Assembly: GCA_021205565.1 (NCBI GenBank)
Contig: JAJPXG010000028.1
Span: 1-51,999 of the forward strand
DNA: 51,999 nucleotides
Origin: Lachnospiraceae bacterium
Lineage (GTDB): Bacteria; Bacillota; Clostridia; Lachnospirales; Lachnospiraceae
Direction: 5' to 3'
Positions 1-9,313 of this stretch are shown in pieces. The notes below the pieces were generated by a model that saw only the letters and a program-made list of their open reading frames with translations, ran no database searches and was not told the origin of the DNA. How positions within the stretch are numbered: position 1 is the first letter of the stretch; every line of letters begins with the position of its first letter. The translations under genes were made by a program, and so were the position numbers.

Positions 1-1
1 G

Positions 2-796
2 GAGCATGAGCTGCTGCGGGCGGAGCAGGTGATCCGGCCAACGGGGCTTCTGGATCCGGAAATCAGCGTGCGACCGGTGGAGGGGCAGATTGATGACCTG
101 TTAGCGGAGATCAAAAAGGAGACTGCCGGCGGCCACAAGGTGCTGATTACCACGCTGACCAAGCATATGGCGGAGGATCTGACCGATTATTTAAAGGAGG
201 TAGGCGTCCGCGTCCGTTACCTGCATTCCGATATCGATACGCTGGAGCGAAGCGAGATCATCCGGGACATGCGGATGGATGTGTTTGACGTGTTGGTGGG
301 CATTAACCTCCTGCGAGAGGGCCTGGACATCCCGGAGATCACGCTGGTAGCCATTCTGGATGCGGACAAGGAGGGCTTTCTGCGTTCCGAGACCTCGCTG
401 ATCCAGACGGTGGGCCGCGCGGCCAGAAACGCGGAGGGCCATGTGATTATGTACGCGGACAACATGACAGAGTCCATGGCGAAGGCCATCGAGGAGACCA
501 ACCGCCGCCGCGCCATCCAGCAGGCATATAATGAGGAGCACGGCATCACGCCTCAGACGATCAAAAAGAACGTCCGCGACCTGATTCGCGTCAGCACCAG
601 CCTGTCGCAGAAGAAACCGACAGAGGAGAAGGATCCGGAGCTGATGACCGAACAGGAACTGGAGAAATATATCGGCGATGTGCAGAAGCGGATGAAGAAG
701 GCTGCCTCGGAGCTGAATTTCGAGCTGGCGGCCGAGCTGCGTGACCAGATGGTGGAGCTGAAGAAAATCTTATTAAACATTCAGGATGAGATATAG
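2..796 (+). CDS. uvrB: UvrABC system protein B, C-terminal part (partial)
   Basis: This is the C-terminal ~264 residues of the UvrB excision-repair helicase; the gene enters from the left edge and the frame is open from base 2, so the ATG-like position near base 29 (actually GTG) is internal. Visible are helicase motifs V/VI ([14 protein letters not shown], then [13 protein letters not shown]) and a C-terminal UVR motif (residues with [17 protein letters not shown] and [13 protein letters not shown]) that contacts UvrC/UvrA. UvrB takes damaged DNA from UvrA and recruits UvrC in the cytoplasm. The stop TAG overlaps an AGGAG sequence that probably serves uvrA, 18 bases downstream, so the two genes are a uvrB-uvrA operon. 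Family assignment is secure; only the N-terminal half is missing because of the window edge. Confidence 0.97.
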   Translation, partial: EHELLRAEQVIRPTGLLDPEISVRPVEGQIDDLLAEIKKETAGGHKVLITTLTKHMAEDLTDYLKEVGVRVRYLHSDIDTLERSEIIRDMRMDVFDVLVGINLLREGLDIPEITLVAILDADKEGFLRSETSLIQTVGRAARNAEGHVIMYADNMTESMAKAIEETNRRRAIQQAYNEEHGITPQTIKKNVRDLIRVSTSLSQKKPTEEKDPELMTEQELEKYIGDVQKRMKKAASELNFELAAELRDQMVELKKILLNIQDEI

Positions 797-814
797 GAGC
801 AAAACTGAACAATC

Positions 815-3676
815 ATGAGTGAAGCAACAAAAATGCGCCCCAGAGAATACATTAAAATCCGCGGGGCGAGCGAGCATAATTTAAAAAACATCGATGTGGA
901 CATCCCCCGCAATGAGCTGGTGGTGCTGACCGGACTTTCCGGCTCCGGCAAATCGTCGCTGGCCTTTGACACAATCTATGCGGAGGGGCAGCGGCGCTAT
1001 ATGGAGTCGCTGTCCTCCTATGCCCGGATGTTCTTAGGACAGATGGAGAAGCCGAACGTGGAGTCCATCGAGGGCCTCTCCCCGGCCATTTCCATCGACC
1101 AGAAATCGACCAACCGCAACCCTCGTTCTACCGTGGGAACCGTGACGGAGATTTATGATTATCTGCGCCTTCTGTATGCCAGAATCGGTACCCCGCACTG
1201 CCCCAACTGCGGCAAGGTCATCAGCAGGCAGTCGGTGGATCAGATGGTGGACCAGGTCATGGCTCTGCCGCAGGGAACCCGTCTGCAGCTGCTGGCGCCC
1301 ATCGTCCGCGGCCGCAAGGGTATGCACGAGAAGGTGCTGGAGCGCGCCAGAAAAAGCGGATACGTGAGGATGCGCATCGACGGCAATCTGTACGAGCTTT
1401 CCGAGGAGATTTCCCTGGACAAAAATATCAAGCACAACATTGAGGTCATTGTGGACCGCCTGATCGTGAAGGAGGGCATTGAGTCCAGACTTTCCGATTC
1501 TATCGAGAATGCCCTGGCTTTGTCGGACGGTCTTCTGTTTATCGACGTCATTGGGGGAGAGATGATCACCTGCTCCCAGAGCTTTTCCTGCCCCGACTGC
1601 GGCACCAGCGTCAGTGAGATCGAACCCAGGAGTTTTTCCTTCAATAATCCCTTCGGCGCCTGCCCGGAGTGTGCGGGCTTAGGCTATAAGATGGAGTTTG
1701 ACGAGGATCTGATGATTCCGGACAAAAGCCTTTCCATCCACCAGGGAGCCATTCAGGCGATGGGCTGGCAGTCGTCCTCTCAGCCCGGCAGCTTCACCTA
1801 CGCGACCCTGACTGCCCTGGCGGAGTCCTTTCATTTCAGTCTGGATACGCCGTTTGAGGAGCTGTCTGAGGAGGTGCAGAACGTCCTGATTCACGGCACG
1901 GACCGTAAGGTGGACGTGTATTACGAGGGCCAGCGCGGCAGGGGTGTATACCCGATTGCCTTCGAGGGTCTGATCAAAAATGAGGAGCGCCGTTACCGGG
2001 AGACTAGTTCCGACGTGATGAAGGCCGAGTATGAGACCTTCATGCGCATTACGCCTTGCAAGGCCTGCAAGGGCATGCGTCTGAAAAAGGAATCCCTGGC
2101 GGTCACCATTGAGGATAAAAATATTTATGAAATCACGGCCATGTCCATCAAGGACCTGTATCGGTATCTGCAGGATATGAAGCTGACCCGGCAGCAGCAC
2201 CTGATCGGCGATCTGATTTTAAAGGAAATTAAAAACCGCGTGGGCTTTTTGCAGGAGGTTGGACTGGAATACCTCTCCTTGGCCAGGGCGACCGGTACTC
2301 TTTCCGGCGGCGAGGCGCAGCGCATCCGCCTGGCGACCCAGATCGGCTCCGGCCTGGTGGGCGTCTGCTATATTCTGGACGAGCCCAGCATCGGCCTGCA
2401 CCAGCGGGATAATAATAAGCTTCTGGGCGCACTCTGCAATCTGCGCGACCTGGGAAATACCCTGATCGTGGTGGAGCATGATGAGGACACCATGTGGGCC
2501 GCAGACCATATTGTGGATATCGGCCCGGGCGCCGGCGAGCACGGCGGCGAGGTGGTGGCAGAGGGAACGGCGCAGGAGATCTGTGAGAATCCCAACTCCA
2601 TTACGGGCCAGTATCTGAGCGGCAGGCTTGCCATCCCCGTTCCGGAAACCCGCAGGAGTCCCCAGGGCTGGCTGCACATCAAAGGCGCTGCAGAGAATAA
2701 TTTAAAAAATATCAATGTGGACATCCCGTTGGGCGTGTTCACCTGCGTAACAGGAGTGAGCGGTTCCGGCAAATCCTCCCTGATCAATGAAGTCCTGTAT
2801 AAGGTACTGGCCAGGAAGTTAAACCGCGCCCGCACCATCCCAGGCAAATATAAAAGCATTCAGGGCGTGGAGCAGTTAGATAAGGTAATTGCCATCGACC
2901 AGTCGCCCATCGGCCGCACGCCGCGGTCCAATCCGGCCACCTACACCGGCGTCTTTGACCAGATCCGCGACCTGTTCGCGCAGACTGCCGACGCGAAGGC
3001 CAGGGGCTACGGCAAGGGCCGCTTCAGCTTTAATGTGAAGGGCGGCCGCTGCGAGGCCTGCGCCGGGGACGGTATCATCAAGATTGAGATGCATTTTCTG
3101 CCGGACGTCTATGTGCCCTGTGAGGTCTGCGGCGGCAAGCGCTACAACCGCGAGACCCTGGAGGTCAAATATAAGGGAAAGAGCATTTATGACGTGCTGG
3201 AGATGACGGTCGAGGAGGCGGTGCACTTTTTCTCCGCGGTGCCCTCCATCCGGCATAAAATCGAGACGCTGAACGACGTGGGGCTTTCTTATATTAAATT
3301 AGGGCAGCCATCCACCACGCTCTCCGGAGGCGAGGCGCAGCGCATCAAGCTGGCAGCGGAGCTCTCACGCAAGAGCACCGGTAAAACGATCTACATTCTG
3401 GATGAGCCCACCACAGGGCTGCATTTCGCGGATGTGCACAAGCTGACGGAGATTTTGCAGCGCCTGGCCGACGGCGGCAACACGGTGGTCGTCATCGAGC
3501 ACAATCTGGATGTGATCAAGACCGCGGACTACATCATCGACATGGGGCCGGAGGGCGGCGACGGCGGCGGCACGGTGATCGCGCAGGGCACGCCGGAGCA
3601 GGTGGCGCAAAATCCGGTGTCCTACACAGGTGTGTATATTAAGAAAATGCTGGAGCGGGCCGGACGGAAGTGTTAA
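815..3676 (+). CDS. uvrA: UvrABC system protein A
   Basis: UvrA, the DNA-damage-recognition ATPase of nucleotide excision repair, 953 residues and full length for the family. Two ABC modules are visible: Walker [10 protein letters not shown] at residues 40-48 and GVSGSGKSS near residue 648, each with a signature LSGGEAQR and Walker B ILDEP. Zinc-binding cysteine pairs are present (CPNCGK... CPDCG in the first half; CEACAGDG... CEVCGG in the second). It sits 18 bases after uvrB. The best Shine-Dalgarno (AGGAG at 795-799) is about 15 bases before ATG 815, which is long; ATG 833 is a possible alternative that would remove only six residues. No convincing terminator follows; the 145-base gap to mreB contains a repeat described separately. 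Confidence 0.98.
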   Translation: MSEATKMRPREYIKIRGASEHNLKNIDVDIPRNELVVLTGLSGSGKSSLAFDTIYAEGQRRYMESLSSYARMFLGQMEKPNVESIEGLSPAISIDQKSTNRNPRSTVGTVTEIYDYLRLLYARIGTPHCPNCGKVISRQSVDQMVDQVMALPQGTRLQLLAPIVRGRKGMHEKVLERARKSGYVRMRIDGNLYELSEEISLDKNIKHNIEVIVDRLIVKEGIESRLSDSIENALALSDGLLFIDVIGGEMITCSQSFSCPDCGTSVSEIEPRSFSFNNPFGACPECAGLGYKMEFDEDLMIPDKSLSIHQGAIQAMGWQSSSQPGSFTYATLTALAESFHFSLDTPFEELSEEVQNVLIHGTDRKVDVYYEGQRGRGVYPIAFEGLIKNEERRYRETSSDVMKAEYETFMRITPCKACKGMRLKKESLAVTIEDKNIYEITAMSIKDLYRYLQDMKLTRQQHLIGDLILKEIKNRVGFLQEVGLEYLSLARATGTLSGGEAQRIRLATQIGSGLVGVCYILDEPSIGLHQRDNNKLLGALCNLRDLGNTLIVVEHDEDTMWAADHIVDIGPGAGEHGGEVVAEGTAQEICENPNSITGQYLSGRLAIPVPETRRSPQGWLHIKGAAENNLKNINVDIPLGVFTCVTGVSGSGKSSLINEVLYKVLARKLNRARTIPGKYKSIQGVEQLDKVIAIDQSPIGRTPRSNPATYTGVFDQIRDLFAQTADAKARGYGKGRFSFNVKGGRCEACAGDGIIKIEMHFLPDVYVPCEVCGGKRYNRETLEVKYKGKSIYDVLEMTVEEAVHFFSAVPSIRHKIETLNDVGLSYIKLGQPSTTLSGGEAQRIKLAAELSRKSTGKTIYILDEPTTGLHFADVHKLTEILQRLADGGNTVVVIEHNLDVIKTADYIIDMGPEGGDGGGTVIAQGTPEQVAQNPVSYTGVYIKKMLERAGRKC

Positions 3677-3716
3677 AAATTCAGGAATCTCCTTTTTTCG
3701 CTCTTGCACTTCGGGA

Positions 3717-3772
3717 AAATCCATAGTATCATCAATATGATTCAATGATACAAGGGACAAAAGGTCAGAAAT
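3717..3772 (+). repeat. 28-base repeat with abutting element end, uvrA-mreB gap
   Basis: Bases 3745-3772 are identical over 28 bases to 48217-48244, more than 44 kb away on the same strand. Immediately upstream, 3717-3731 (AATCCATAGTATCAT) matches 14 of 15 bases of the right end of the 48.2-48.4 kb element (AATCCATGGTATCAT). Thus a right-end-like sequence directly precedes a left-end-like sequence, separated by 13 bases, and GTATCAT/ATGATAC forms an inverted repeat around the join. The remainder of the 205-base element is absent here. A weak promoter-like pair (GGGACA 3754-3759, 17 bases, TATAAA 3777-3782) overlaps the repeat and could drive mreB; that reading is tentative. Confidence 0.75.
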
Positions 3773-3821
3773 TGTATATAAAATTCAAAAAGGGGAATTT
3801 CAGGCAGGAGGATTTTAATAA

Positions 3822-4811
3822 ATGGCACACAGTGACATCGGAATTGATTTGGGAACAGCCAGTATTCTGGTTTACATCAGCGGCAAGGGCGTTGTGTTGA
3901 AGGAGCCCAGTGTCGTGGCGTTTGACAGAGACACGAACACCATTCGCGCCATCGGCGAGAATGCGCGTCTCATGCTCGGCCGCACGCCCGGCAATATCGT
4001 CGCGGTCCGGCCTTTGCGACAGGGCGTGATTTCGGACTACCAGGTAACGGAGCGTATGATGGAGCACTTCATCCGCAAGGCGATCGGCAAGAGAACCTTC
4101 CGCAAGCCCCGCATCGCGGTCTGTGTGCCCAGCGGCGTCACAGAGGTGGAGAAAAAGGCCGTGGAGGACGCCACCTATCAGGCGGGCGCCCGGGAGGTGT
4201 ACATCATTGAGGAGCCCATCGCGGCGGCGATCGGCGCGGGCATCGATATTTCCAGACCCTGCGGCAACCTGATCGTGGATATCGGCGGCGGCACCTCTGA
4301 CATTGCCGTCATTTCCCTGGGCAACACAGTGGTCAGCGCCTCCATCAAGGTGGCCGGCGACGACTTTGACGAGGCTTTGGTCAGATACCTGCGCAAAAAG
4401 CATAATCTCCTGGTGGGCGACCGCAGCGCCGAGGATCTGAAAATCCGTGTGGGCACCTGCTGGCGCAGCGGCGAGGAGGAATTTATGGATGTCCGCGGCA
4501 GAGACCTGGTGACAGGCCTGCCCAAGACGATCTCCGTTTCGTCCTTTGAGACTGAGGAAGCGCTGCGCGATACGGTCAATCAGATCGTGGAGACCATTCA
4601 CAGTGTGCTGGAGAAGACACCTCCGGAGCTGGCCGCGGATATTTCCGACAGGGGTATCGTACTGACCGGCGGCGGCGCCATGCTGCGCGGCCTGGAGGAT
4701 CTGATCTATGACCGGACCGGCATCAACACCATGACAGCGGAGGATCCCATGACCTGTGTGGCCGTGGGTACCGGCAAATATGTGGAGTCGATCTCCGGAT
4801 TTTCGGACTGA
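3822..4811 (+). CDS. mreB: MreB/Mbl-family rod-shape-determining actin
   Basis: A 329-residue bacterial actin of the MreB/Mbl family, forming membrane-associated filaments that guide peptidoglycan synthesis. The nucleotide-binding signatures are visible: phosphate-1 loop IGIDLGTASILVY at the N terminus, phosphate-2 region NLIVDIGGGTSDIAV near residue 150, and the adenosine motif VLTGGGAMLRGLEDL near residue 285. Length is typical. The start ATG follows AGGAGG with good spacing. No mreC or mreD follows, so this is probably an additional or solitary mreB/mbl copy rather than the mreBCD operon; which paralogue cannot be told from the sequence alone. A strong intrinsic terminator lies 113 bases past the stop. 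Confidence 0.93.
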   Translation: MAHSDIGIDLGTASILVYISGKGVVLKEPSVVAFDRDTNTIRAIGENARLMLGRTPGNIVAVRPLRQGVISDYQVTERMMEHFIRKAIGKRTFRKPRIAVCVPSGVTEVEKKAVEDATYQAGAREVYIIEEPIAAAIGAGIDISRPCGNLIVDIGGGTSDIAVISLGNTVVSASIKVAGDDFDEALVRYLRKKHNLLVGDRSAEDLKIRVGTCWRSGEEEFMDVRGRDLVTGLPKTISVSSFETEEALRDTVNQIVETIHSVLEKTPPELAADISDRGIVLTGGGAMLRGLEDLIYDRTGINTMTAEDPMTCVAVGTGKYVESISGFSD

Positions 4812-4923
4812 CTGCCGACAGAACCTGATACAGGAGAAGAATGCCGCAGGGGAAGCACAAAGGAATGCGCGCCGCCCCGGCCTGTCAGCCTGCCTGCAGG
4901 ATGACGGAATGAAAAAAGGATAA

Positions 4924-4962
4924 GGGGCTGCCGCCGACAGATTGACGGGCAGCCCCGTTTTT
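4924..4962 (+). terminator. Intrinsic terminator between mreB and recD2
   Basis: A perfect 9-base stem (GGGGCTGCC 4924-4932 / GGCAGCCCC 4948-4956) with a 15-base loop is followed by GTTTTT (4957-4962). This is a canonical Rho-independent terminator for mreB. It ends only six bases before the preferred recD2 start at 4969, so it may also act in the recD2 leader. Confidence 0.88.
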
Positions 4963-4968
4963 AAACAT

Positions 4969-7203
4969 ATGGATGTGATCAGAGGATATGTGGAGCATAT
5001 CATTTATCAGAATAACGAAAACGGCTACACGGTGATGAATCTGGTCAGTGAAGGCGATGAGATCACCTGTGTGGGGACGCTGAAGGGGTTGACTGCGGGG
5101 GAGACCATCGAGGCGAAGGGGGAGGAAACCTCTCATCCTCTGTATGGCAGCCAGTTCAAAATCGCCTCTTACCGGGTGATTCCTCCGGAGGATAAAGAGA
5201 GCATGCGCCGATACCTGGCGAGCGGCGCCATTAAGGGAATCGGGGCCGCACTCGCGGACCGGATTGTGAAGCGCTTCGGGGACGATACCTTCCGCATCAT
5301 GGAGGAGGAGCCGGAGCGGCTGGTGGAGATTAAGGGCATCAGCGAGCGGATTGCCCAGGATATTTCCGCTCAGATGGAGGAGAAAAAGGAGCTGCGCTCG
5401 GCGCTGGTTTTCCTCCAGCAGTACGGGATCGGCAATACGCTGGCAGTCAGAATCTATCAGACCTATGGCCATGAGATTTACACCGTGCTGAAGACCAATC
5501 CCTATCGCCTGGCGGAGGATATTCACGGCGTCGGTTTTAAGATGGCGGATGAGATTGCTGCCAGGGTCGGCATTCAGACGGATTCGGATTACCGTGTGAT
5601 GAGCGGTGTCCTCTATGTCCTGACACAGGCCGCGCAGGAAGGTCACACCTATCTGCCCATGGATCTGCTTTTAAACAGGGCGGGTCAGCTGCTGGATGTC
5701 CCGCAGACCTTAATAGAACCGATTCTGTCCAACATGATGATGGACAGGAAGCTGATCATCAAAAAGCAGGAAGAGCAGACCTTCGTGTATGCCGCTTCCT
5801 ATTATTATCTGGAATTAAACTGCGCCCGCATGCTCCATGACTTAAACGGAGCGGTGGAGCTTGTCAGTGCCACAGCGCAGGCCAGGCTGCAAAAGGAAAT
5901 TGAGGCGATTGCGTCGCTTTCCTCCATTACCCTGGATGAGCTGCAGATGAAGGCGGTTCTTGGCAGTATCCAGAACGGGCTTTTTATTTTATCCGGCGGT
6001 CCGGGTACCGGCAAGACCACCACGGTCAATATGATTTTAAAATATTTTGAGAAGCAGGGACTGCAGATTCTGCTGGCGGCGCCCACGGGCAGGGCGGCCA
6101 AGCGGATGACGGAGGCGACCGGATACGAGGCCAGGACGATACACCGTCTGCTGGAGGTAAACGGCGCGCCCACGGAGGATGAGAGGGCGGTCCGCTTTGA
6201 GAGAAACCGCGACAATCCGCTGGACGCGGATGTGGTGATCATCGACGAGATGTCCATGGTGGACATTCATCTTTTCGCATCGCTTCTGCAGGCTGTTGCC
6301 GTGGGCACCAGGCTGGTGCTGGTGGGCGATGTGGACCAGTTGCCCAGTGTTGGCCCCGGTCAGGTATTAAGAGACCTGATTCAAAGCGGGTGCTTCCCGG
6401 TTGTGACGCTGAAGCATATTTTCCGTCAGGCGCAGGAGAGCGACATTGTGATGAACGCCCACAAAATCAACCGCGGGGAGCCGCTGACCTTCAGCAACCA
6501 GAGCAGGGATTTTTTTCTGCTGGAGAGAAGCGATCCGAATGTGATTTACAAGCACATGATTCAGCTGATCACGCAGATGCTGCCGAAGTATGTGAACGCC
6601 TCCTCCTTCGATATTCAGGTGCTGACCCCCATGCGCAAGGGTGCGCTGGGTGTGGAGCAGCTGAACCTGATCCTGCAGCGGTACTTAAATCCGCCCGCTC
6701 CCGGAAAAAGGGAGCACCAGGCCGGCGACACGCTCTTTCGCGAGGGCGACAAGGTGATGCAGATCAAAAACAATTACCAGATCGAGTGGGAAGTCCTGGG
6801 AAAGTACAGCATTCCCATTGATAAAGGCATGGGAATTTTTAACGGCGACATGGGACTTGTCCGCGAGATAAGGGAAGCGGCTGAGGAGCTGGTAGTGGAG
6901 TTTGAAGAGGGAAAGCGCGTCACCTACCCGTTCTCCGCACTGGAGGAGCTGGAGCTGGCCTATGCGGTTACGATTCACAAGTCTCAGGGAAGCGAGTATC
7001 CGGCGGTCATCATGCCGCTTTTGGGCGGCCCCAGGATGTTATTTAACCGCAACCTGCTTTATACCGGCGTGACCCGTGCGAAGAGCTGCGTGGTGATTCT
7101 GGGCAGTTCCCGCTGCGTACAAGACATGATCGCCAATGTCAGTCAGCATGAGCGGTATAGTTCTCTGGATCTGCGGATCCGGGAATGTGCCATGGAGGAG
7201 TGA
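4969..7203 (+). CDS. recD2: RecD2-type ATP-dependent DNA helicase
   Basis: A RecD2 (RecD-like, SF1B 5'-3') helicase of 744 residues. In order: an N-terminal OB-like domain (VIRGYVEHIIYQNNENGYTV start typical of the family), tandem helix-hairpin-helix segments (IKGIGAALADRIV; VEIKGISERIAQDI; YGIGNTLAVRIYQ; IHGVGFKMADEIA), Walker A GGPGTGKTT near residue 345, Walker B IIDEMSMVD near residue 427, motif III GDVDQLPSVGPG, and C-terminal UvrD-like motif VTIHKSQGSEYPAV and TGVTRAK. ATG 4969 is chosen because homologues begin with this segment; it lacks a clear Shine-Dalgarno because the mreB terminator lies directly upstream. An in-frame TTG at 4942 sits inside the terminator loop and is a less attractive alternative. 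comF follows after 33 bases. Confidence 0.94.
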   Translation: MDVIRGYVEHIIYQNNENGYTVMNLVSEGDEITCVGTLKGLTAGETIEAKGEETSHPLYGSQFKIASYRVIPPEDKESMRRYLASGAIKGIGAALADRIVKRFGDDTFRIMEEEPERLVEIKGISERIAQDISAQMEEKKELRSALVFLQQYGIGNTLAVRIYQTYGHEIYTVLKTNPYRLAEDIHGVGFKMADEIAARVGIQTDSDYRVMSGVLYVLTQAAQEGHTYLPMDLLLNRAGQLLDVPQTLIEPILSNMMMDRKLIIKKQEEQTFVYAASYYYLELNCARMLHDLNGAVELVSATAQARLQKEIEAIASLSSITLDELQMKAVLGSIQNGLFILSGGPGTGKTTTVNMILKYFEKQGLQILLAAPTGRAAKRMTEATGYEARTIHRLLEVNGAPTEDERAVRFERNRDNPLDADVVIIDEMSMVDIHLFASLLQAVAVGTRLVLVGDVDQLPSVGPGQVLRDLIQSGCFPVVTLKHIFRQAQESDIVMNAHKINRGEPLTFSNQSRDFFLLERSDPNVIYKHMIQLITQMLPKYVNASSFDIQVLTPMRKGALGVEQLNLILQRYLNPPAPGKREHQAGDTLFREGDKVMQIKNNYQIEWEVLGKYSIPIDKGMGIFNGDMGLVREIREAAEELVVEFEEGKRVTYPFSALEELELAYAVTIHKSQGSEYPAVIMPLLGGPRMLFNRNLLYTGVTRAKSCVVILGSSRCVQDMIANVSQHERYSSLDLRIRECAMEE

Positions 7204-7236
7204 AAAACAGCGGCACCTGGAGAGGGAAAGGACGCT

Positions 7237-7932
7237 GTGACCATCATCAAAGAGCTTTTATTTCCCAGAAGATGTCCGGTCTGCGATAAGCCGGCTCCCT
7301 GGGGAGAGTACATTTGTCCTGCCTGCGCAGGCAGGCTGAAGCCTCTTGGCCGTTCCTACTGTCTGAAATGCGGCAAGGGACTGACAAAAGAGGAGTGGGA
7401 GTACTGCGCGGACTGCCAGAAATATCCGCATGTTTTTGACAGAGGCCGGTCCCTGTATACCTATGAGAGCGCCGCAGGCGCTATTTTCCGCCTGAAATAT
7501 AAAGGCAGACAGGAGTACGCGGATTTCTTTGCGGAGGAGTGGTACCGCTATCTGGCGGATACGATCCGCAGCTGGCAGATTGACCTGATTGTGCCTGTCC
7601 CGCTTCACAGAAGCAGGCGGCGGACGCGCGGCTACAATCAGGCTGAGCTTCTGGCAAAGGCGCTCGGCAGGCGGCTTCAGCTGCCGGTCAGCCCCGCCTG
7701 TGTGATCCGCTGCCGGAAAACGATCTCTCAGAAGCAGCTGAATCGTGTGCAGAGGCAAAATAATTTGAAAAATGCTTTTAAAATGAACAGAGTTGATGTA
7801 CAATTAAAGGGAGTGCTTCTTGTGGACGATATTTATACGACAGGCAGCACGGCGGATGCTGTGGCGTCCGTACTGAAAAAAGCTGGCGCTGCGAGGGTGT
7901 ATATACTGACCCTGGCCGCCGGAACGGAGTAA
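7237..7932 (+). CDS. comF: ComF family protein (phosphoribosyltransferase-like)
   Basis: A 231-residue ComF-family protein, linked in naturally competent bacteria to DNA uptake and also present in non-competent ones. The N terminus has two cysteine pairs typical of the family zinc finger (CPVCDKP...CPAC, then CLKCGKGL...CADC). The C-terminal half is a type I phosphoribosyltransferase fold with the PRPP loop LLVDDIYTTGSTADA near residue 190. The start is GTG at 7237 preceded by an AGAGGGAAAGG region. It lies 33 bases after recD2 and 6 bases before the next gene, suggesting co-transcription. Natural competence should not be inferred from comF alone. Confidence 0.93.
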   Translation: MTIIKELLFPRRCPVCDKPAPWGEYICPACAGRLKPLGRSYCLKCGKGLTKEEWEYCADCQKYPHVFDRGRSLYTYESAAGAIFRLKYKGRQEYADFFAEEWYRYLADTIRSWQIDLIVPVPLHRSRRRTRGYNQAELLAKALGRRLQLPVSPACVIRCRKTISQKQLNRVQRQNNLKNAFKMNRVDVQLKGVLLVDDIYTTGSTADAVASVLKKAGAARVYILTLAAGTE

Positions 7933-7938
7933 CGGATT

Positions 7939-8346
7939 ATGATAAACGCGGAGCTTACCAGGCTGATGACCAGGCTGGCGGTTTTTGAGAGCAGAGAGGA
8001 AAAGGACGCGCTGGCAATCGCCGATTACTACCGCAAGGATTTTATCGGGGCGCAGGTGCTTTCCGGTATCGTCAGCGGGACGATTGCGTTCGTGATTATT
8101 CTGGTTCTGTATGTATTTTACAATATCGAAGATCTGATGCAGGCTGTTTTTACCATGGATCTGCTGATATTTGCCAGAAATATTCTGCTGATTTATTTTG
8201 CTTTTATTCTTGTGTACGGGATTATCTGCTATCTCTACGCCACCTATCAGTATGACAAAAAACGGAAGCGCCTGAAGGGCTACCTTGGGGATATGAAGGA
8301 GTTGTATCACTCATACAAAAGACCAGGGGCTTCCAAAAAGAGATGA
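7939..8346 (+). CDS. Small two-helix membrane protein, function unknown
   Basis: A 135-residue protein not recognised as a named family. An N-terminal soluble segment of about 45 residues, rich in charged residues, precedes two strongly hydrophobic helices (about residues 41-65 and 75-100). A basic C-terminal tail of about 35 residues (YDKKRKRLKGYLGDMKEL) suggests a cytoplasmic end by the positive-inside rule. It sits 6 bases after comF and 7 bases before another membrane protein, upstream of cdaA. Position suggests a role connected with envelope or c-di-AMP functions, but this is only context. Confidence 0.8.
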   Translation: MINAELTRLMTRLAVFESREEKDALAIADYYRKDFIGAQVLSGIVSGTIAFVIILVLYVFYNIEDLMQAVFTMDLLIFARNILLIYFAFILVYGIICYLYATYQYDKKRKRLKGYLGDMKELYHSYKRPGASKKR

Positions 8347-8353
8347 GGAGCCT

Positions 8354-9295
8354 ATGACAACATTATTAACAATCAAGACAGAAATCCAGAACCTGTACGA
8401 GCGGTATGAGAAAATCATCGTTCCCATCTCCCGTGCAATCCTGACCTTTATTCTGCTGACTGTTATCAATAACAGGATCGGATACATGGCAAAGCTGGAC
8501 AATATTCTGATCGTTCTGCCATTGTCCGCTTTATGCGGTGTGATTTCCCTGGGGTGTACCGCACTTGTGTGCGCCCTGTTCATTCTGGCGCATGTGTCGA
8601 GCCTGTCCATAGAGGTGGCAGGGGTGCTGGTGGCGGTGCTGCTGGTTATTTATCTGCTGTATTTCAGGATGTGCACCAGGCAGATCTGCATTCTGCTGCT
8701 GACGCCGCTTGCCTTTGTGTTCCGGATTCCCTATGTAATGCCGCTCATCGTGGGCGTTACCGGAGGAATGGGCGCCGCGATTGCGGTCGGGTTCGGCGTC
8801 GTGATTTACTATTATCTGGACTATATTGTGGAGAACGCGGCAGCCATCACCGCGATTTCGGACAGCAACAGTCTTGAGAAGATTAAATTTGCCATTGAAG
8901 GTCTGGTGTCGAATGAGGAAATGTGGGTCGTGGCGGCGATTTTCCTGGCAGTGGGCGTGATTGTGTGCCTGATCTGCAGAAGCTCCATGGACTACGCATG
9001 GATGGTGGCAGTGGTCAGCGCGGCGCTGCTGAACGCGATTCTGCACATTCTCGCAATACTGGTCTTTGATACGGAAGTTTCCCTGGTAGGACTTTTAGTC
9101 GGTACGTTTGTGTCGGCGCTGATCGCCATAGCGGTTACCTTTATGATACGGGGATTGGATTACAGCCGCGCAGAGAAGGTGCAGTTTGAGGATGACGAGT
9201 ATTATTATTATGTGAAGGCAGTTCCCAAGATGCATGTACCTACTCCCTCCAAAACAGTCAAACGGATTAATACGCCCAGTAACAGACGGCAGTAA
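8354..9295 (+). CDS. Polytopic membrane protein upstream of cdaA, function unknown
   Basis: A 313-residue polytopic protein with roughly nine hydrophobic segments and a cytoplasmic-looking C-terminal tail carrying an acidic, tyrosine-rich patch (FEDDEYYYYVKAVPK) followed by a basic Pro/Thr-rich end. No transporter or enzyme motif was recognised. The start ATG follows GAGGAG, overlapping the end of the previous gene. The gene is 18 bases upstream of cdaA in the same direction, so it is probably transcribed with the cdaA-ybbR-glmM block. A regulator or partner of the membrane diadenylate cyclase is a reasonable hypothesis but is not shown by any motif. Confidence 0.85.
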   Translation: MTTLLTIKTEIQNLYERYEKIIVPISRAILTFILLTVINNRIGYMAKLDNILIVLPLSALCGVISLGCTALVCALFILAHVSSLSIEVAGVLVAVLLVIYLLYFRMCTRQICILLLTPLAFVFRIPYVMPLIVGVTGGMGAAIAVGFGVVIYYYLDYIVENAAAITAISDSNSLEKIKFAIEGLVSNEEMWVVAAIFLAVGVIVCLICRSSMDYAWMVAVVSAALLNAILHILAILVFDTEVSLVGLLVGTFVSALIAIAVTFMIRGLDYSRAEKVQFEDDEYYYYVKAVPKMHVPTPSKTVKRINTPSNRRQ

Positions 9296-9313
9296 AGAAA
9301 AGAAGAATTTGTC

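Noticed and set aside
3765-5003. Long open frame on the minus strand opposite mreB (about 410 codons)
   Set aside because: It mirrors the codon pattern of mreB on the other strand, has no ribosome site or recognisable domain, and runs across the mreB terminator. The same holds for the minus-strand frame opposite glmM (11472-12428).
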